From Acinetobacter sp. ASP199 (GTDB taxonomy: Bacteria > Pseudomonadota > Gammaproteobacteria > Pseudomonadales > Moraxellaceae): a stretch of DNA of 64,000 bases. The stretch covers positions 248,001 through 312,000 of the forward strand of contig NZ_CP062182.1 in the NCBI RefSeq assembly GCF_022700675.1, written 5' to 3'. Shown here in pieces: positions 1-8,800 of this stretch. Positions within the stretch are counted from its first letter, which is position 1; each line of letters begins with the position of its first letter. Both the position numbers and the translations under genes were made by a program. A model generated the notes under the pieces. That model ran no database searches. It was given only the letters and a program-made list of their open reading frames with translations, and was not told the DNA's origin.

Positions 1-60
1 GCGGGGCTGGATACTTATGTTATCAGCACCCGTCAGCCGCTGATGGGAGGCCTGAACTGA
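1..60 (+). CDS. gspN: Type II secretion protein N, C-terminal end (partial)
   Basis: The first 60 bases read as 19 codons plus a TGA stop, ending in STRQPLMGGLN. The stop overlaps the gspC start by one base (TGATG), the usual sign of translational coupling. I infer GspN, an inner-membrane accessory protein of the type II secretion apparatus, from position alone, because gspN directly precedes gspC in Acinetobacter as I know the cluster. Nineteen residues are too few to prove the family; another gsp gene is possible. Confidence 0.55.
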   Translation, partial: AGLDTYVISTRQPLMGGLN

Positions 61-926
61 TGGCCATTGATATAGATAAATTGAAACAACTGGATTTACA
101 GTCTTTTAATAAAGCTGCACCCGCACTTTTAGTTTTGCTGATTCTGTATTTATGCTGGAAGCTGGCAGCGCTATTCTGGCTGGTTGTTGCACCGCCTCAA
201 GCTTTGCAACTGGAACGAGTGGAGCTGGGCTCACAGCAGCCACGGATTCCGAATATCAGCTCTTTTTCATTATTTCAGGAAACTGGACAAACTGCAGCGA
301 GTGCGGAAGTCTCCAATATTCTGCTACAAGGGGTAATGGTTGCCAGTCCAAGCTATTTATCTTCAGCAGTATTAAAGCTGAATGATCAGGTCGACCGGTA
401 TCGTGTCGGCGAGAGCTTCGGTAATACCGGCTATGAGCTGGCTGAGGTGTACTGGGATCGGGTGGTCATTCGTCAGAAAAATGGTGCGAGTAAGGAAGTA
501 TTCTTTAAGGGTTTGGAAAATGGCCTGAATCAGCCTTGGCAAAGTAATGAGCAGAAGAAGGGTCGTTCATCTTCATCCTCGAGTGGGGGTAGAGCAGCGA
601 ATCAGCCCAATAATGAGCCTGCTTCACCACAGAATGAAATTAGTCGCGCGATTCAGCAGATGAATGAAAACCGCGAACAGTATCTGGAAAATATGGGCGT
701 TTCTGCTGGTGAAGGCGGTTATGAGGTCACTTCGCGGACTCCGGCAATACTGCGTAACCGTCTCGGTCTCAGACCGGGTGACCGGATTGTATCTCTGAAT
801 GGTCAGACCGTCACTGCGGGACAATCTGAAGCGCAGTTGCTGGAACAGGCACGACAGCAGGGCCAGGTAAAACTCGAAATTAAACGTGGTGATCAGGTGA
901 TGACCATTCAACAAGATTTAAAGTGA
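60..926 (+). CDS. gspC: Type II secretion system protein GspC
   Basis: This 288-aa inner-membrane protein of the type II secretion apparatus links the inner-membrane platform to the secretin GspD. After a short cytoplasmic N-terminus there is one transmembrane segment at about residues 19-43. A periplasmic homology region at about 85-155 (VGESFGNTGYELAEVYWDRV) is the part that contacts the secretin in this family. A serine-rich linker near residues 170-178 follows, then a PDZ domain at about 205-286 (LGLRPGDRIVSLNGQTV), which helps substrate selection in PDZ-type GspC proteins. The start overlaps the preceding gene by one base, and gspD follows after 38 bases, so the three are probably one transcript. 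Confidence 0.93.
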   Translation: MAIDIDKLKQLDLQSFNKAAPALLVLLILYLCWKLAALFWLVVAPPQALQLERVELGSQQPRIPNISSFSLFQETGQTAASAEVSNILLQGVMVASPSYLSSAVLKLNDQVDRYRVGESFGNTGYELAEVYWDRVVIRQKNGASKEVFFKGLENGLNQPWQSNEQKKGRSSSSSSGGRAANQPNNEPASPQNEISRAIQQMNENREQYLENMGVSAGEGGYEVTSRTPAILRNRLGLRPGDRIVSLNGQTVTAGQSEAQLLEQARQQGQVKLEIKRGDQVMTIQQDLK

Positions 927-964
927 TGTGTCATCACATATAGGGTTGGGAAGCATTTAGGTTT

Positions 965-3217
965 ATGGCTTTATTTAATAATAATCGATCAGCATGGGCG
1001 CTTTGTGTTGCCGCACCTCTGGTGGCTATGGTCAGTACCGCAACGTATGCGCAGACCTGGAAAATCAATCTGCGTGACGCAGACCTAGCTGCTTTTATTA
1101 ATGAAGTAGCCGATATTACGGGGAAAAATTTTGCCGTTGATCCACGGGTGCGCGGCAACGTCACAGTCATTTCAAACCGGGCATTAAACCGGGCTGAAGT
1201 TTATGACCTGTTTCTTGGGGTGTTGAATGTCAATGGGGTGGTGGCGATCCCCTCCGGGAATACCATCAAACTGGTGCCGGACAATAACGTCAAGAATTCC
1301 GGTATCCCTTATGATGCCCGTAACCGTGCCACTGGTGACCAGATCGTAACCCGGGTAATCTGGTTGGAAAATACCAATCCGAATGACCTGATTCCAGCGC
1401 TACGTCCATTGATGCCACAGTTTGCCCATTTAGCAGCTGTGCCGGGAACCAATGCCTTAATTGTCTCTGATCGTGCCAGTAATATTTATCAACTAGAAAC
1501 GATTGTGCGTAATCTGGATGGCACCGGTCAGAATGATCTGGAAGCTATTAGCTTGCAGTCGAGTCAGGCTGAGGAAATGATTGGTTTGATTGAGTCTATG
1601 ACAGCTACAGGTGTTGCCAAGGATCTTAAAGGTTCTCGTGTGCGGGTGATGGCAGATCAGCGAACCAACCGGATTATCATCAAGGGTGATACTGCGACGC
1701 GTAAACGTATTCGCCAGATGATTGAAACGCTGGATGTGCCTGCAGCAGATCGTTTAGGTGGTCTCAAAGTATTTCGTCTAAAATATGCCAGTGCTAAAAA
1801 CCTGGCTGAAATTCTGCAAGGGCTGGTTTCTGGACAGGCTTTAGGTCGTTCGAGTTCTTCTTCAGAGAATAGCTCCGCAGGAACTTCGCTGAATACACTG
1901 GGCAATAGCAGCTCTGCATCTAATATGTCTCAGGACGGTTCTACTTCCGGGATTCAGCTGAATTCAGGATTAGGGAATAGCCAGCAAGGGATTACCAGTT
2001 TTAATGCCAATGGTGTCAGTATTATTGCGGATGCGACCCAAAACTCGTTGGTAGTGAAGGCTGATCCACAACTGATGCGTGAAATCGAGTCAGCGATTAA
2101 TCAGCTGGATACGCGTCGTCAGCAGGTATTAATTGAAGCCGCGATTATGGAAGTGGAAGGTACGGATGCTGATCAGCTTGGTGTGCAGTGGGCACTTGGT
2201 GATCTGAGTAGTGGTATTGGTCTGATTAACTTTGATAATTTTGGTGCCAGTCTGAAAAATATTGCTGCCGGTTATCTGACCGGTGGTGCTGCAGGTGCGG
2301 GGAGTGCAATTGGTACTGGGACATCAGTGGTGATTGGTGATTATCGTGAAGGTAGTGATGGTTCGCGAAAGCTCTATGGTGCACTGATTCAGGCATTGAA
2401 AGAAACGACGAAATCCAATCTACTGTCTACGCCGTCGATTGTGACCATGGATAATGAAGAAGCTTATATTGTCGTGGGTGAAAACGTCCCATTTGTAACA
2501 GGTTCAGTTTCTACGGGTGCAGCAGGTGTTGCCAACCCCTATACCACTATTGAACGTAAAGATGTTGGTGTGACACTCAAAGTCATTCCTCATATTGGTG
2601 AAAATGGTACCGTGCGTCTGGAAGTCGAGCAGGAAGTTTCTGCAGTTGCACGTGATAAGGGGCAGGCACAAGATCTGGTGACCAGTAAACGTGCGATTAA
2701 AACTTCAATTCTGGCCGAACATGGTCAAACCATTGTACTCGGTGGTCTGATTTCGGATAACATCAGCTATGGCCGTCAGGCAGTACCGGGTTTGGGTGCG
2801 ATCCCGGGTCTGGGGCGTTTATTCCGCTCAGAAGGCAAATCTAATCAGAAGCGTAACCTGCTGATTTTTATTCACCCAACGATTGTGGGCGATAAAAATG
2901 AAGTGCGTAAGATTTCCCAGCAGCGCTACAGTCAGCTCTATAGTTTACAGTTAGCTTTAGATTCCGATGGTAATTTTGCCAAATTGCCAGAAAGCCTGGA
3001 TGATGTTTATCAACAACGCCTACCTGTTTCTAAAACACCTGTAAGATCAAGTTATCAGACCGTACCAAGTGCGCCGGTTCAGACCCAGCCTCAGGCTGTG
3101 GTGACCACGCCAGTCGCGATTGAACCTGTGGTACAGCAGCAATCTGCGCAACCCGTACAAAATGTAGAAAAAACGCGAAATACAGTGACAACCACGACGT
3201 TGCGTCCGAAAAGCTAG
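965..3217 (+). CDS. gspD: Type II secretion system secretin GspD
   Basis: GspD is the outer-membrane secretin, a multimeric channel through which folded exoproteins leave the periplasm. The 750-aa product has a signal peptide ending near residue 29 (TATYA/QTW). Periplasmic domains follow: N0 (about 30-100), N1 (about 105-170), N2 (about 175-250) and N3 (about 268-385). N3 carries a Ser/Asn/Gly-rich insertion at about 298-345. The secretin core (about 388-655) includes YGALIQALKETTKSNLLSTP and IVLGGLISDN. The tail from about 700 is Pro/Gln/Thr-rich and may hold the pilotin-binding segment. A TTAGG ribosome site precedes the ATG. Length and domain order are normal for GspD. Confidence 0.96.
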   Translation: MALFNNNRSAWALCVAAPLVAMVSTATYAQTWKINLRDADLAAFINEVADITGKNFAVDPRVRGNVTVISNRALNRAEVYDLFLGVLNVNGVVAIPSGNTIKLVPDNNVKNSGIPYDARNRATGDQIVTRVIWLENTNPNDLIPALRPLMPQFAHLAAVPGTNALIVSDRASNIYQLETIVRNLDGTGQNDLEAISLQSSQAEEMIGLIESMTATGVAKDLKGSRVRVMADQRTNRIIIKGDTATRKRIRQMIETLDVPAADRLGGLKVFRLKYASAKNLAEILQGLVSGQALGRSSSSSENSSAGTSLNTLGNSSSASNMSQDGSTSGIQLNSGLGNSQQGITSFNANGVSIIADATQNSLVVKADPQLMREIESAINQLDTRRQQVLIEAAIMEVEGTDADQLGVQWALGDLSSGIGLINFDNFGASLKNIAAGYLTGGAAGAGSAIGTGTSVVIGDYREGSDGSRKLYGALIQALKETTKSNLLSTPSIVTMDNEEAYIVVGENVPFVTGSVSTGAAGVANPYTTIERKDVGVTLKVIPHIGENGTVRLEVEQEVSAVARDKGQAQDLVTSKRAIKTSILAEHGQTIVLGGLISDNISYGRQAVPGLGAIPGLGRLFRSEGKSNQKRNLLIFIHPTIVGDKNEVRKISQQRYSQLYSLQLALDSDGNFAKLPESLDDVYQQRLPVSKTPVRSSYQTVPSAPVQTQPQAVVTTPVAIEPVVQQQSAQPVQNVEKTRNTVTTTTLRPKS

Positions 3218-3281
3218 ACGTGCGGTCGTTGTAGGCAGCATGTTATGATCAAGGTAACAGAATAAAAGAGAAGTGGATGTT

Positions 3282-3935
3282 ATGACTTGGAAAATTCAAG
3301 CCATTACTGGTGATTTGACGGGACAGGAAATTAGCATTGACCGTGACATGCTGGTGGGCCGTCATCAGGCGGCAGATATTGTGTTGCAGGCTGCAGAAAT
3401 CTCACGTAAGCATGCTGCCTTCTTGCTGAAGGAAGATGCGCTGTGGGTACAAGACCTGGGTTCTTCGAATGGAACCTTTGTTAATGATATGCGCATTGAT
3501 TCAGAAGCATTGCTGAAACAGGGTGATATTGTACAGTTTGCCAGTCTGAAATTCTCTGTGCTTGAGCCAGCACAAGAAGTTATGGTTGAGCCTGAATTAG
3601 AACAGACGGCTGAACGTATTATTGAAGAGGCTGCTGAGAAGACTGCTGCTCATCAGATGAATGAGCAAGGCATGCCGGAGCTGAAAGAGCGTGATGCAAG
3701 TGTTCAATTAACACGTGATGGTATGCCAACAGGTGTCGGTGTACCTAAGCCTGCTCCAATTCCTGAAGGGGTTGACCTCAGTGCAGTCAAACCTGAGCCA
3801 ACGCCAATTCCTGTTGAACAGCCGATTTCTCGTGTAGAAGAAGCCAAGGAACAGCAAAAAAATGCTTCAGTCGGTTTGGTTTCTTTAATTGTTATTGTGA
3901 TTTTAGCAATTATGGCTTGGCTATTCTTTAAATAA
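3282..3935 (+). CDS. FHA-domain protein with C-terminal membrane anchor
   Basis: This 217-aa protein has a forkhead-associated domain at about residues 1-95, including VGRHQAADIVLQ, EISRKH and GSSNGTFVND, the conserved Gly-Arg, Ser-x-x-His and Asn-Gly signature of phosphothreonine-binding FHA domains. A Glu/Pro-rich linker with no recognised domain follows. The last ~20 residues are hydrophobic (GLVSLIVIVILAIMAWLFF), giving a tail-anchored protein with the FHA domain in the cytoplasm. I chose the ATG at 3282 because AGAGAAG lies 8 bases upstream; a GTG at 3273 is also in frame. It sits between gspD and gph with its own terminator. Its ligand is unknown, and no Ser/Thr kinase gene is in the window. 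Confidence 0.85.
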   Translation: MTWKIQAITGDLTGQEISIDRDMLVGRHQAADIVLQAAEISRKHAAFLLKEDALWVQDLGSSNGTFVNDMRIDSEALLKQGDIVQFASLKFSVLEPAQEVMVEPELEQTAERIIEEAAEKTAAHQMNEQGMPELKERDASVQLTRDGMPTGVGVPKPAPIPEGVDLSAVKPEPTPIPVEQPISRVEEAKEQQKNASVGLVSLIVIVILAIMAWLFFK

Positions 3936-3955
3936 GCCGAGTATTGGTTACAATC

Positions 3956-3981
3956 AAGGCATGCAATCGCATGCCTTTTTT
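3956..3981 (+). terminator. Rho-independent terminator after the FHA gene
   Basis: The 9-bp stem AAGGCATGC/GCATGCCTT with loop AATC is followed by a T run. It lies 21 bases downstream of the FHA stop codon. Confidence 0.85.
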
Positions 3982-4017
3982 GTGGCTGCATAATGAATAA
4001 ACATAAAGAGGGTAGAA

Positions 4018-4686
4018 ATGTCTATCGCACAACTGGATAAACGTGAGCTGATTTTATTTGATCTGGATGGAACCTTAGTAGATTCGGCTTCTGACCTGTA
4101 TCGTGCCATGAATATGAGCTTAAATGTGCTGCAACTGCCTTTTGTCACTGAAGAACAGGTGCGAGTCTGGATTGGCAAGGGCACTTCGAAGTTTTGTGAA
4201 AGTGTGCTTTTGCACCTGACTGCAAGTTTGGATCCAGCACAGCATCAGGAATTACTTAATACTTTCCTGGAAATCTACAATGCTGATCCCTGCGTCGATA
4301 CTGTGCCATTTCCGGGCATTATTGAATTTTTAAAATGGGGTAAAGCGCAGGGCAAGAAGCTCATTTGCGTGACTAACAAGCCAGAACAGCCGGCACGCAG
4401 TATTTTAGATATTTTAGATATGGCGAAATATTTTGATGACACCATTGGGGGCGACCGCTTTAGCGAGCGTAAGCCGGATCCACGGCAGTTGCTGCATTGT
4501 GTCGAGCATTATGCTGTCAGTAAAGAGCAGGTGCTGATGATTGGTGACTCGGTCAATGATGTCGAAGCTGCACGCCGTGCCGGTATAGATTGTATTGTAG
4601 TCAGCTATGGCTATAATCATGGTGAAAATATAGCAGACAGTCATCCTCAGGAAATTGTGGATGATCTACGTGAACTGCTGGCTTAA
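4018..4686 (+). CDS. gph: Phosphoglycolate phosphatase (HAD superfamily)
   Basis: This 222-aa cytoplasmic phosphatase probably removes the phosphate from 2-phosphoglycolate, a by-product of DNA end repair and of oxygen side reactions. All four HAD motifs are visible: DLDGTLVDS (nucleophile Asp15, Asp17), the Thr of CVTNKP, the Lys of ERKPDP, and GDSVNDVEAA. The cap between motifs I and II has the size of Gph. A GAGGGTAG ribosome site precedes the ATG. Gph is the usual call for this length and motif set in gammaproteobacteria, but a related HAD phosphatase with another substrate cannot be excluded. It lies upstream of trpE, as in other Acinetobacter genomes as I know them. Confidence 0.85.
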   Translation: MSIAQLDKRELILFDLDGTLVDSASDLYRAMNMSLNVLQLPFVTEEQVRVWIGKGTSKFCESVLLHLTASLDPAQHQELLNTFLEIYNADPCVDTVPFPGIIEFLKWGKAQGKKLICVTNKPEQPARSILDILDMAKYFDDTIGGDRFSERKPDPRQLLHCVEHYAVSKEQVLMIGDSVNDVEAARRAGIDCIVVSYGYNHGENIADSHPQEIVDDLRELLA

Positions 4687-4707
4687 TTAGGGTATTAGGG
4701 AATTCAA

Positions 4708-4770
4708 ATGAATAGTTGTAAGGTTTTTCGATGGCGTCGCTCAGTCCAATCCTATTTACATACTGAGTAA
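4708..4770 (+). CDS. Possible 20-codon leader peptide before trpE
   Basis: A short reading frame, starting MNSCKVFRWRR and containing one Trp codon at position 9, lies in the 108-base gap between gph and trpE. It is enclosed by an inverted repeat, ATTAGGG (4694-4700) and CCCTAAT (4771-4777). A nested pair, CTCAGT (4740-4745) and ACTGAG (4762-4767), sits inside. No clear ribosome site precedes it and no T run follows the hairpins, so classical attenuation is not shown. It may be a non-coding structured leader instead. Confidence 0.25.
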   Translation: MNSCKVFRWRRSVQSYLHTE

Positions 4771-4794
4771 CCCTAATTTAAAGAGAAAAACCAT

Positions 4795-6288
4795 ATGACA
4801 TCTCAAGCACAATTCCAGCAACTTGCTGCGCAAGGCTATAATCTGATTCCTGTTTACCGTCAGCGTCTGGCGGATACCGAAACCCCACTTTCAGTCTTTG
4901 CCCGTTTAAAACAGCACAAACAGGCTTATCTGTTTGAATCTGTGGAAGGTGGTGAGAACTGGGCACGTTATTCAATCATTGGTTTAGGTGAATCCACGGT
5001 GTTCTCCTGTAACGCAGGTGAACTGACGGTACAGCATGCTGATGGCTCGATTGAAAAGCAGCACTGTTCAGACCCTTTCCAATATATTCGCGACTTTCAG
5101 GCACAGTTTAAAGTGCCTACTCAAGCAGACTTGCCTGCTTTACCAAGTTTTACTGGTGGTCTGGTTGGTTACTTTGGCTATGACTCGGTACGTTATATCG
5201 AGCCAAAGCTGAATAATGTCCCTGAGGCCGATCCGGTGGGTTTGCCAGATATCTGGATGATGCTATCTAAAACCGTAATCGTATTTGATAACTTAAAAGA
5301 TACCTTGTTCCTGATTGTGCATGCCGATGCGAATGATGCTAAGGCTTATGAAAAAGCACATGAACAATTAAATGAATTAGAAGATATTCTTGCAACGCCG
5401 ATTAGCTTAAAAGCAGAAAAACATACGCCGCCACATTTTGAGTCCTTAACCGGGCACGACAACTTCTTGGCTTCTATTGAGAAAGTCAAAGAATACATCC
5501 GTGCTGGTGATGTGATGCAGGTAGTGCCCGGGCATCGTATGGTCTCTGATTTCGATGGTGAGCCTTTGCAGGTTTATCGTGCCTTACGTCATCTTAATCC
5601 CTCTCCATATCTGTTCTTGGTGCAAGGGCAGACATTAGGAAACAATACACCGTTCCATATTGTCGGTTCTTCACCTGAGATTCTGTCACGTCTGGAAAAT
5701 GGCATTGCCACAGTACGTCCATTGGCAGGTACGCGCCCACGTGGCAAGACCAAAGAGGAAGATCTGGCATTAGAAAAAGATTTACTTTCTGATGAAAAAG
5801 AGATTGCCGAGCATTTAATGCTGATTGATCTGGGGCGAAATGATGTTGGTCGGGTGTCAAAAATCGGTAAAGTGCAAGTAACTGATCAAATGGTGATCGA
5901 ACGTTATTCGCATGTGATGCATATTGTCTCGAATGTACAAGGTGAAGTGCGTGATGATGTCGATGCACTGGATGTTTTTAAAGCAACTTTCCCTGCCGGG
6001 ACACTTTCTGGCGCCCCAAAAATCCGGGCTATGGAAATTATTGACGAAGTTGAGCCGGTAAAACGCGGAATTTTCGGTGGTGCTGTTGGTTATTTAGGCT
6101 GGCACGGCGAAATGGACATGTCGATTGCGATTCGTACCTGTGTAATTCGTGAAAATAAGGTCTATGTTCAGGCTGGAGCAGGGCTTGTTGCCGACTCAAA
6201 TCCTGAATCTGAGTGGAATGAAACCCAAATAAAAGCTCGCGCAGTGATTAAAGCGGTTGAATTATCATCAAACGGGTTGATTTTATGA
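4795..6288 (+). CDS. trpE: Anthranilate synthase component I
   Basis: TrpE converts chorismate and ammonia (delivered by the TrpG glutaminase) to anthranilate, the first committed step of tryptophan synthesis. The 497-aa protein has the N-terminal regulatory region with YLFESVEGGENWARYS, where family members bind feedback-inhibiting Trp at the LLES-type motif. The C-terminal chorismate-binding domain carries LAGTRPRG, LIDLGRNDVGR, FPAGTLSGAPKIRAMEII and FGGAVGYLG. Length is normal. No trpG follows; in Acinetobacter trpGDC is known to be elsewhere. An AAGAGAAA ribosome site precedes the ATG. The leader described above may regulate it. Confidence 0.96.
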   Translation: MTSQAQFQQLAAQGYNLIPVYRQRLADTETPLSVFARLKQHKQAYLFESVEGGENWARYSIIGLGESTVFSCNAGELTVQHADGSIEKQHCSDPFQYIRDFQAQFKVPTQADLPALPSFTGGLVGYFGYDSVRYIEPKLNNVPEADPVGLPDIWMMLSKTVIVFDNLKDTLFLIVHADANDAKAYEKAHEQLNELEDILATPISLKAEKHTPPHFESLTGHDNFLASIEKVKEYIRAGDVMQVVPGHRMVSDFDGEPLQVYRALRHLNPSPYLFLVQGQTLGNNTPFHIVGSSPEILSRLENGIATVRPLAGTRPRGKTKEEDLALEKDLLSDEKEIAEHLMLIDLGRNDVGRVSKIGKVQVTDQMVIERYSHVMHIVSNVQGEVRDDVDALDVFKATFPAGTLSGAPKIRAMEIIDEVEPVKRGIFGGAVGYLGWHGEMDMSIAIRTCVIRENKVYVQAGAGLVADSNPESEWNETQIKARAVIKAVELSSNGLIL

Positions 6289-6317
6289 GTTTTTGACGGT
6301 TTTTTTGAAAAAAACAC

Positions 6318-6345
6318 TTGCATGGTTTCTGAGTTTTGCTAAACT
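6318..6345 (+). promoter_or_regulatory. Sigma-70 promoter of the tRNA-tuf operon
   Basis: A -35 element TTGCAT at 6318-6323 and a -10 element TAAACT at 6340-6345 are separated by 16 bases. They lie 41 bases upstream of the first tRNA. No other good promoter was seen before the tRNA cluster, so this one probably drives the four tRNAs and, by read-through, tuf. Confidence 0.65.
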
Positions 6346-6386
6346 GCACACCGTTCCGATACGAAACGTACGAAACACTAAGAAAC

Positions 6387-6462
<76 letters not shown>

Positions 6463-6518
6463 TCTTAGAGAGTTTCTAGTGCAGAGTAAAGAACAGCACT
6501 GATGTAAGTGTAAAAAAT

Positions 6519-6602
6519 GGTGAGGTTCCCGAGCGGTCAAAGGGGGCGGACTGTAACTCCGCTACGAAAGTTTCGAAGGTTCGAATCCTTCCCTCACCAC
6601 CA
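6519..6602 (+). tRNA. tRNA-Tyr (anticodon GTA)
   Basis: This is an 84-base class II tRNA with a long variable arm. The acceptor is GGTGAGG, the anticodon stem GCGGA/TCCGC holds loop CTGTAAC, and CCA is encoded. It is the second tRNA of the cluster. Confidence 0.97.
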
Positions 6603-6640
6603 ATTTTAAGACTTCAATAAGTGGTTTGTACCAACATCGT

Positions 6641-6716
6641 GCGGGAGTAGCTCAGTTGGTAGAGCGGTAGCCTTCCAAGCTACATGTCGCGAGTTCGACC
6701 CTCGTCTCCCGCTCCA
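6641..6716 (+). tRNA. tRNA-Gly (anticodon TCC)
   Basis: This is a 76-base cloverleaf with acceptor GCGGGAG, anticodon stem GTAGC/GCTAC around loop CTTCCAA, and an encoded CCA. It is the third tRNA of the cluster. Confidence 0.97.
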
Positions 6717-6732
6717 TTGAAGTACTTATTAT

Positions 6733-6807
<75 letters not shown>

Positions 6808-6958
6808 GATTACAGTTTATCGCAACATTGTTGCAAAAGATTCCAAAAGCAGGCTATTTAGTCTGCTTTTCAAGTATTGGGCGTTTGATTTTTTTAGGCG
6901 ATATGTCGGAGCTGAGTTTTACTCAGAATTGTGTTCGACGTAAACGAGGAAGATGAAC

Positions 6959-8149
6959 ATGGCTAAGGCTAAGTTTGAACGTAATAAGCCACACGTTAAC
7001 GTGGGCACAATTGGTCACGTTGACCATGGTAAAACAACTTTAACAGCTGCGATTGCAACTGTATGTGCGAAGCAATTCGGTGGTGAAGCGAAAGACTACG
7101 CTGCAATTGACTCTGCACCAGAAGAAAAAGCACGTGGTATTACAATTAATACTTCTCACGTAGAATACGATTCTCCAACTCGTCACTACGCTCACGTAGA
7201 CTGCCCGGGCCACGCCGATTATGTTAAAAACATGATTACTGGTGCTGCTCAGATGGACGGCGCGATCCTTGTATGTGCTGCGACTGATGGTCCTATGCCA
7301 CAAACTCGTGAACACATCCTTCTTTCTCGTCAGGTAGGTGTACCTTACATCGTTGTATTCTTGAACAAATGCGACCTTGTAGACGACGAAGAGCTTCTTG
7401 AGCTGGTTGAAATGGAAGTTCGTGAACTTCTTTCTACTTACGACTTCCCAGGTGATGACACTCCAGTTATCCGTGGTTCTGCTCTTCTTGCACTTAACGG
7501 TGATGCTGGTCAGTATGGTGAATCTGCAGTTGTAGCTCTTGTTGAAGCGCTTGACTCTTACATCCCAGAGCCAGAACGTGCTATCGACCAAGCATTCCTT
7601 ATGCCAATCGAAGACGTATTCTCAATCTCAGGTCGTGGTACAGTAGTAACTGGCCGTGTTGAGACTGGTATCGTTAAAGTAGGCGAAGAAGTTGAAATCG
7701 TTGGTATCAAAGATACAGTTAAAACAACTGTAACTGGCGTTGAAATGTTCCGTAAACTTCTTGACGAAGGCCGTGCGGGCGAGAACTGTGGTGTTCTTCT
7801 TCGTGGTACTAAGCGTGAAGACGTACAACGTGGTCAAGTACTTGCTAAACCAGGTACAATCAAGCCGCACACTAAATTCGATGCAGAAGTATACGTACTT
7901 TCTAAAGAAGAAGGTGGTCGTCATACTCCATTCCTTAACGGTTACCGTCCACAGTTCTACTTCCGTACAACTGACGTAACTGGTGCGATCGCGCTTAAAG
8001 AAGGCGTTGAAATGGTTATGCCTGGTGACAACGTTGAGATGTCAGTAGAGCTGATCCACCCAATCGCAATGGACCCAGGTCTACGTTTTGCGATCCGTGA
8101 AGGCGGTCGTACAGTTGGTGCTGGTGTAGTTGCTAAAGTTACTGCATAA
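6959..8149 (+). CDS. tuf: Elongation factor Tu
   Basis: EF-Tu is the GTPase that brings aminoacyl-tRNA to the ribosomal A site. The 396-aa protein shows all G motifs: [29 protein letters not shown] and GSAL, followed by the two beta-barrel domains. I start it at the second ATG (6959), giving MAKAKFER, because ACGAGGA lies 8 bases upstream and this matches the family; the ATG at 6953 adds only MN. Codon use is strongly biased, as expected for a highly expressed gene. Position after the tRNA cluster corresponds to tufB of E. coli; a second copy elsewhere is likely but not visible. Confidence 0.98.
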   Translation: MAKAKFERNKPHVNVGTIGHVDHGKTTLTAAIATVCAKQFGGEAKDYAAIDSAPEEKARGITINTSHVEYDSPTRHYAHVDCPGHADYVKNMITGAAQMDGAILVCAATDGPMPQTREHILLSRQVGVPYIVVFLNKCDLVDDEELLELVEMEVRELLSTYDFPGDDTPVIRGSALLALNGDAGQYGESAVVALVEALDSYIPEPERAIDQAFLMPIEDVFSISGRGTVVTGRVETGIVKVGEEVEIVGIKDTVKTTVTGVEMFRKLLDEGRAGENCGVLLRGTKREDVQRGQVLAKPGTIKPHTKFDAEVYVLSKEEGGRHTPFLNGYRPQFYFRTTDVTGAIALKEGVEMVMPGDNVEMSVELIHPIAMDPGLRFAIREGGRTVGAGVVAKVTA

Positions 8150-8165
8150 TGTAGTATAAGATATT

Positions 8166-8196
8166 GACTGGAGCCTCGGCTCCAGTCTGTCTTTTT
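8166..8196 (+). terminator. Hairpin terminator after tuf
   Basis: A perfect 10-bp stem GACTGGAGCC/GGCTCCAGTC with a two-base loop is followed by TGTCTTTTT. tRNA-Trp begins 3 bases after the T run, so some read-through or a processing role is possible. Confidence 0.8.
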
Positions 8197-8198
8197 GA

Positions 8199-8274
8199 AG
8201 GTCAGTAGTTCAATTGGTAGAGCGTCGGTCTCCAAAACCGAATGTTGGGGGTTCGAGTCCCTCCTGACCTGCCA
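8199..8274 (+). tRNA. tRNA-Trp (anticodon CCA)
   Basis: This is a 76-base cloverleaf with acceptor AGGTCAG, anticodon stem TCGGT/ACCGA around loop CTCCAAA, and an encoded CCA. It lies between tuf and secE, a conserved gammaproteobacterial order. Confidence 0.97.
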
Positions 8275-8295
8275 TCATTTTTTATTAAAAGACGC

Positions 8296-8323
8296 TTGAT
8301 GTCGGCAAATCTGGTCATATAAT
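8296..8323 (+). promoter_or_regulatory. Sigma-70 promoter of secE-nusG
   Basis: A -35 element TTGATG (8296-8301), a 16-base spacer and a perfect -10 TATAAT (8318-8323) lie 29 bases upstream of the secE start. Confidence 0.75.
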
Positions 8324-8352
8324 AAGTCGCGAAACCTACGACGAGTACAAAA

Positions 8353-8793
8353 ATGTCGAATGATAAATCACGTGACGCAATGAGCGGCGCGGCAATTCCC
8401 CAAAGAAATAATCCTGCTGTAGATGTAAAGACTGGTTCTCCATTGGACATTGTTCTATGGGTTATCGCCTTGATTTTGTTAGGTGGTGCGATGATGGTGA
8501 ATCAATATTTGCCAGCATACTGGGCGCCAGCGAATGATATTTGGGTTCGTGTTGGGGTGATTTTGGCTTGTATCGTAGGCGCTTTAGGTTTATTATACGC
8601 CACCCATCAAGGCAAAGGCTTTGTTCGTTTGTTGAAAGACTCTCGAATTGAGCTCCGTCGAGTGACTTGGCCTACTAAACAAGAGACCGTGACTACCTCA
8701 TGGCATGTTCTTGTTGTTGTAGTCATTGCAGCCGTTGTTTTATGGTGTTTTGACTATGTATTAGGCTGGTTAATCAAGTTTATTATCGGGTAA
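8353..8793 (+). CDS. secE: Preprotein translocase subunit SecE
   Basis: SecE is an essential inner-membrane part of the SecYEG channel. The 146-aa product has three hydrophobic segments at about residues 36-53, 62-80 and 118-142. This is the long, three-helix form typical of gammaproteobacteria. The conserved cytoplasmic amphipathic stretch ([22 protein letters not shown]) contains the RVTWPT signature. nusG follows after 7 bases, so the two are co-transcribed. An ACGACGAG stretch serves as a modest ribosome site. Confidence 0.96.
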   Translation: MSNDKSRDAMSGAAIPQRNNPAVDVKTGSPLDIVLWVIALILLGGAMMVNQYLPAYWAPANDIWVRVGVILACIVGALGLLYATHQGKGFVRLLKDSRIELRRVTWPTKQETVTTSWHVLVVVVIAAVVLWCFDYVLGWLIKFIIG

Positions 8794-8800
8794 GAGAGCT

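Noticed and set aside
7040..7591. 183-codon open frame on the minus strand opposite tuf
   Set aside because: It is a mirror of the strongly biased tuf codons, with no ribosome site and Cys/Ser/Thr-rich composition unlike any protein.
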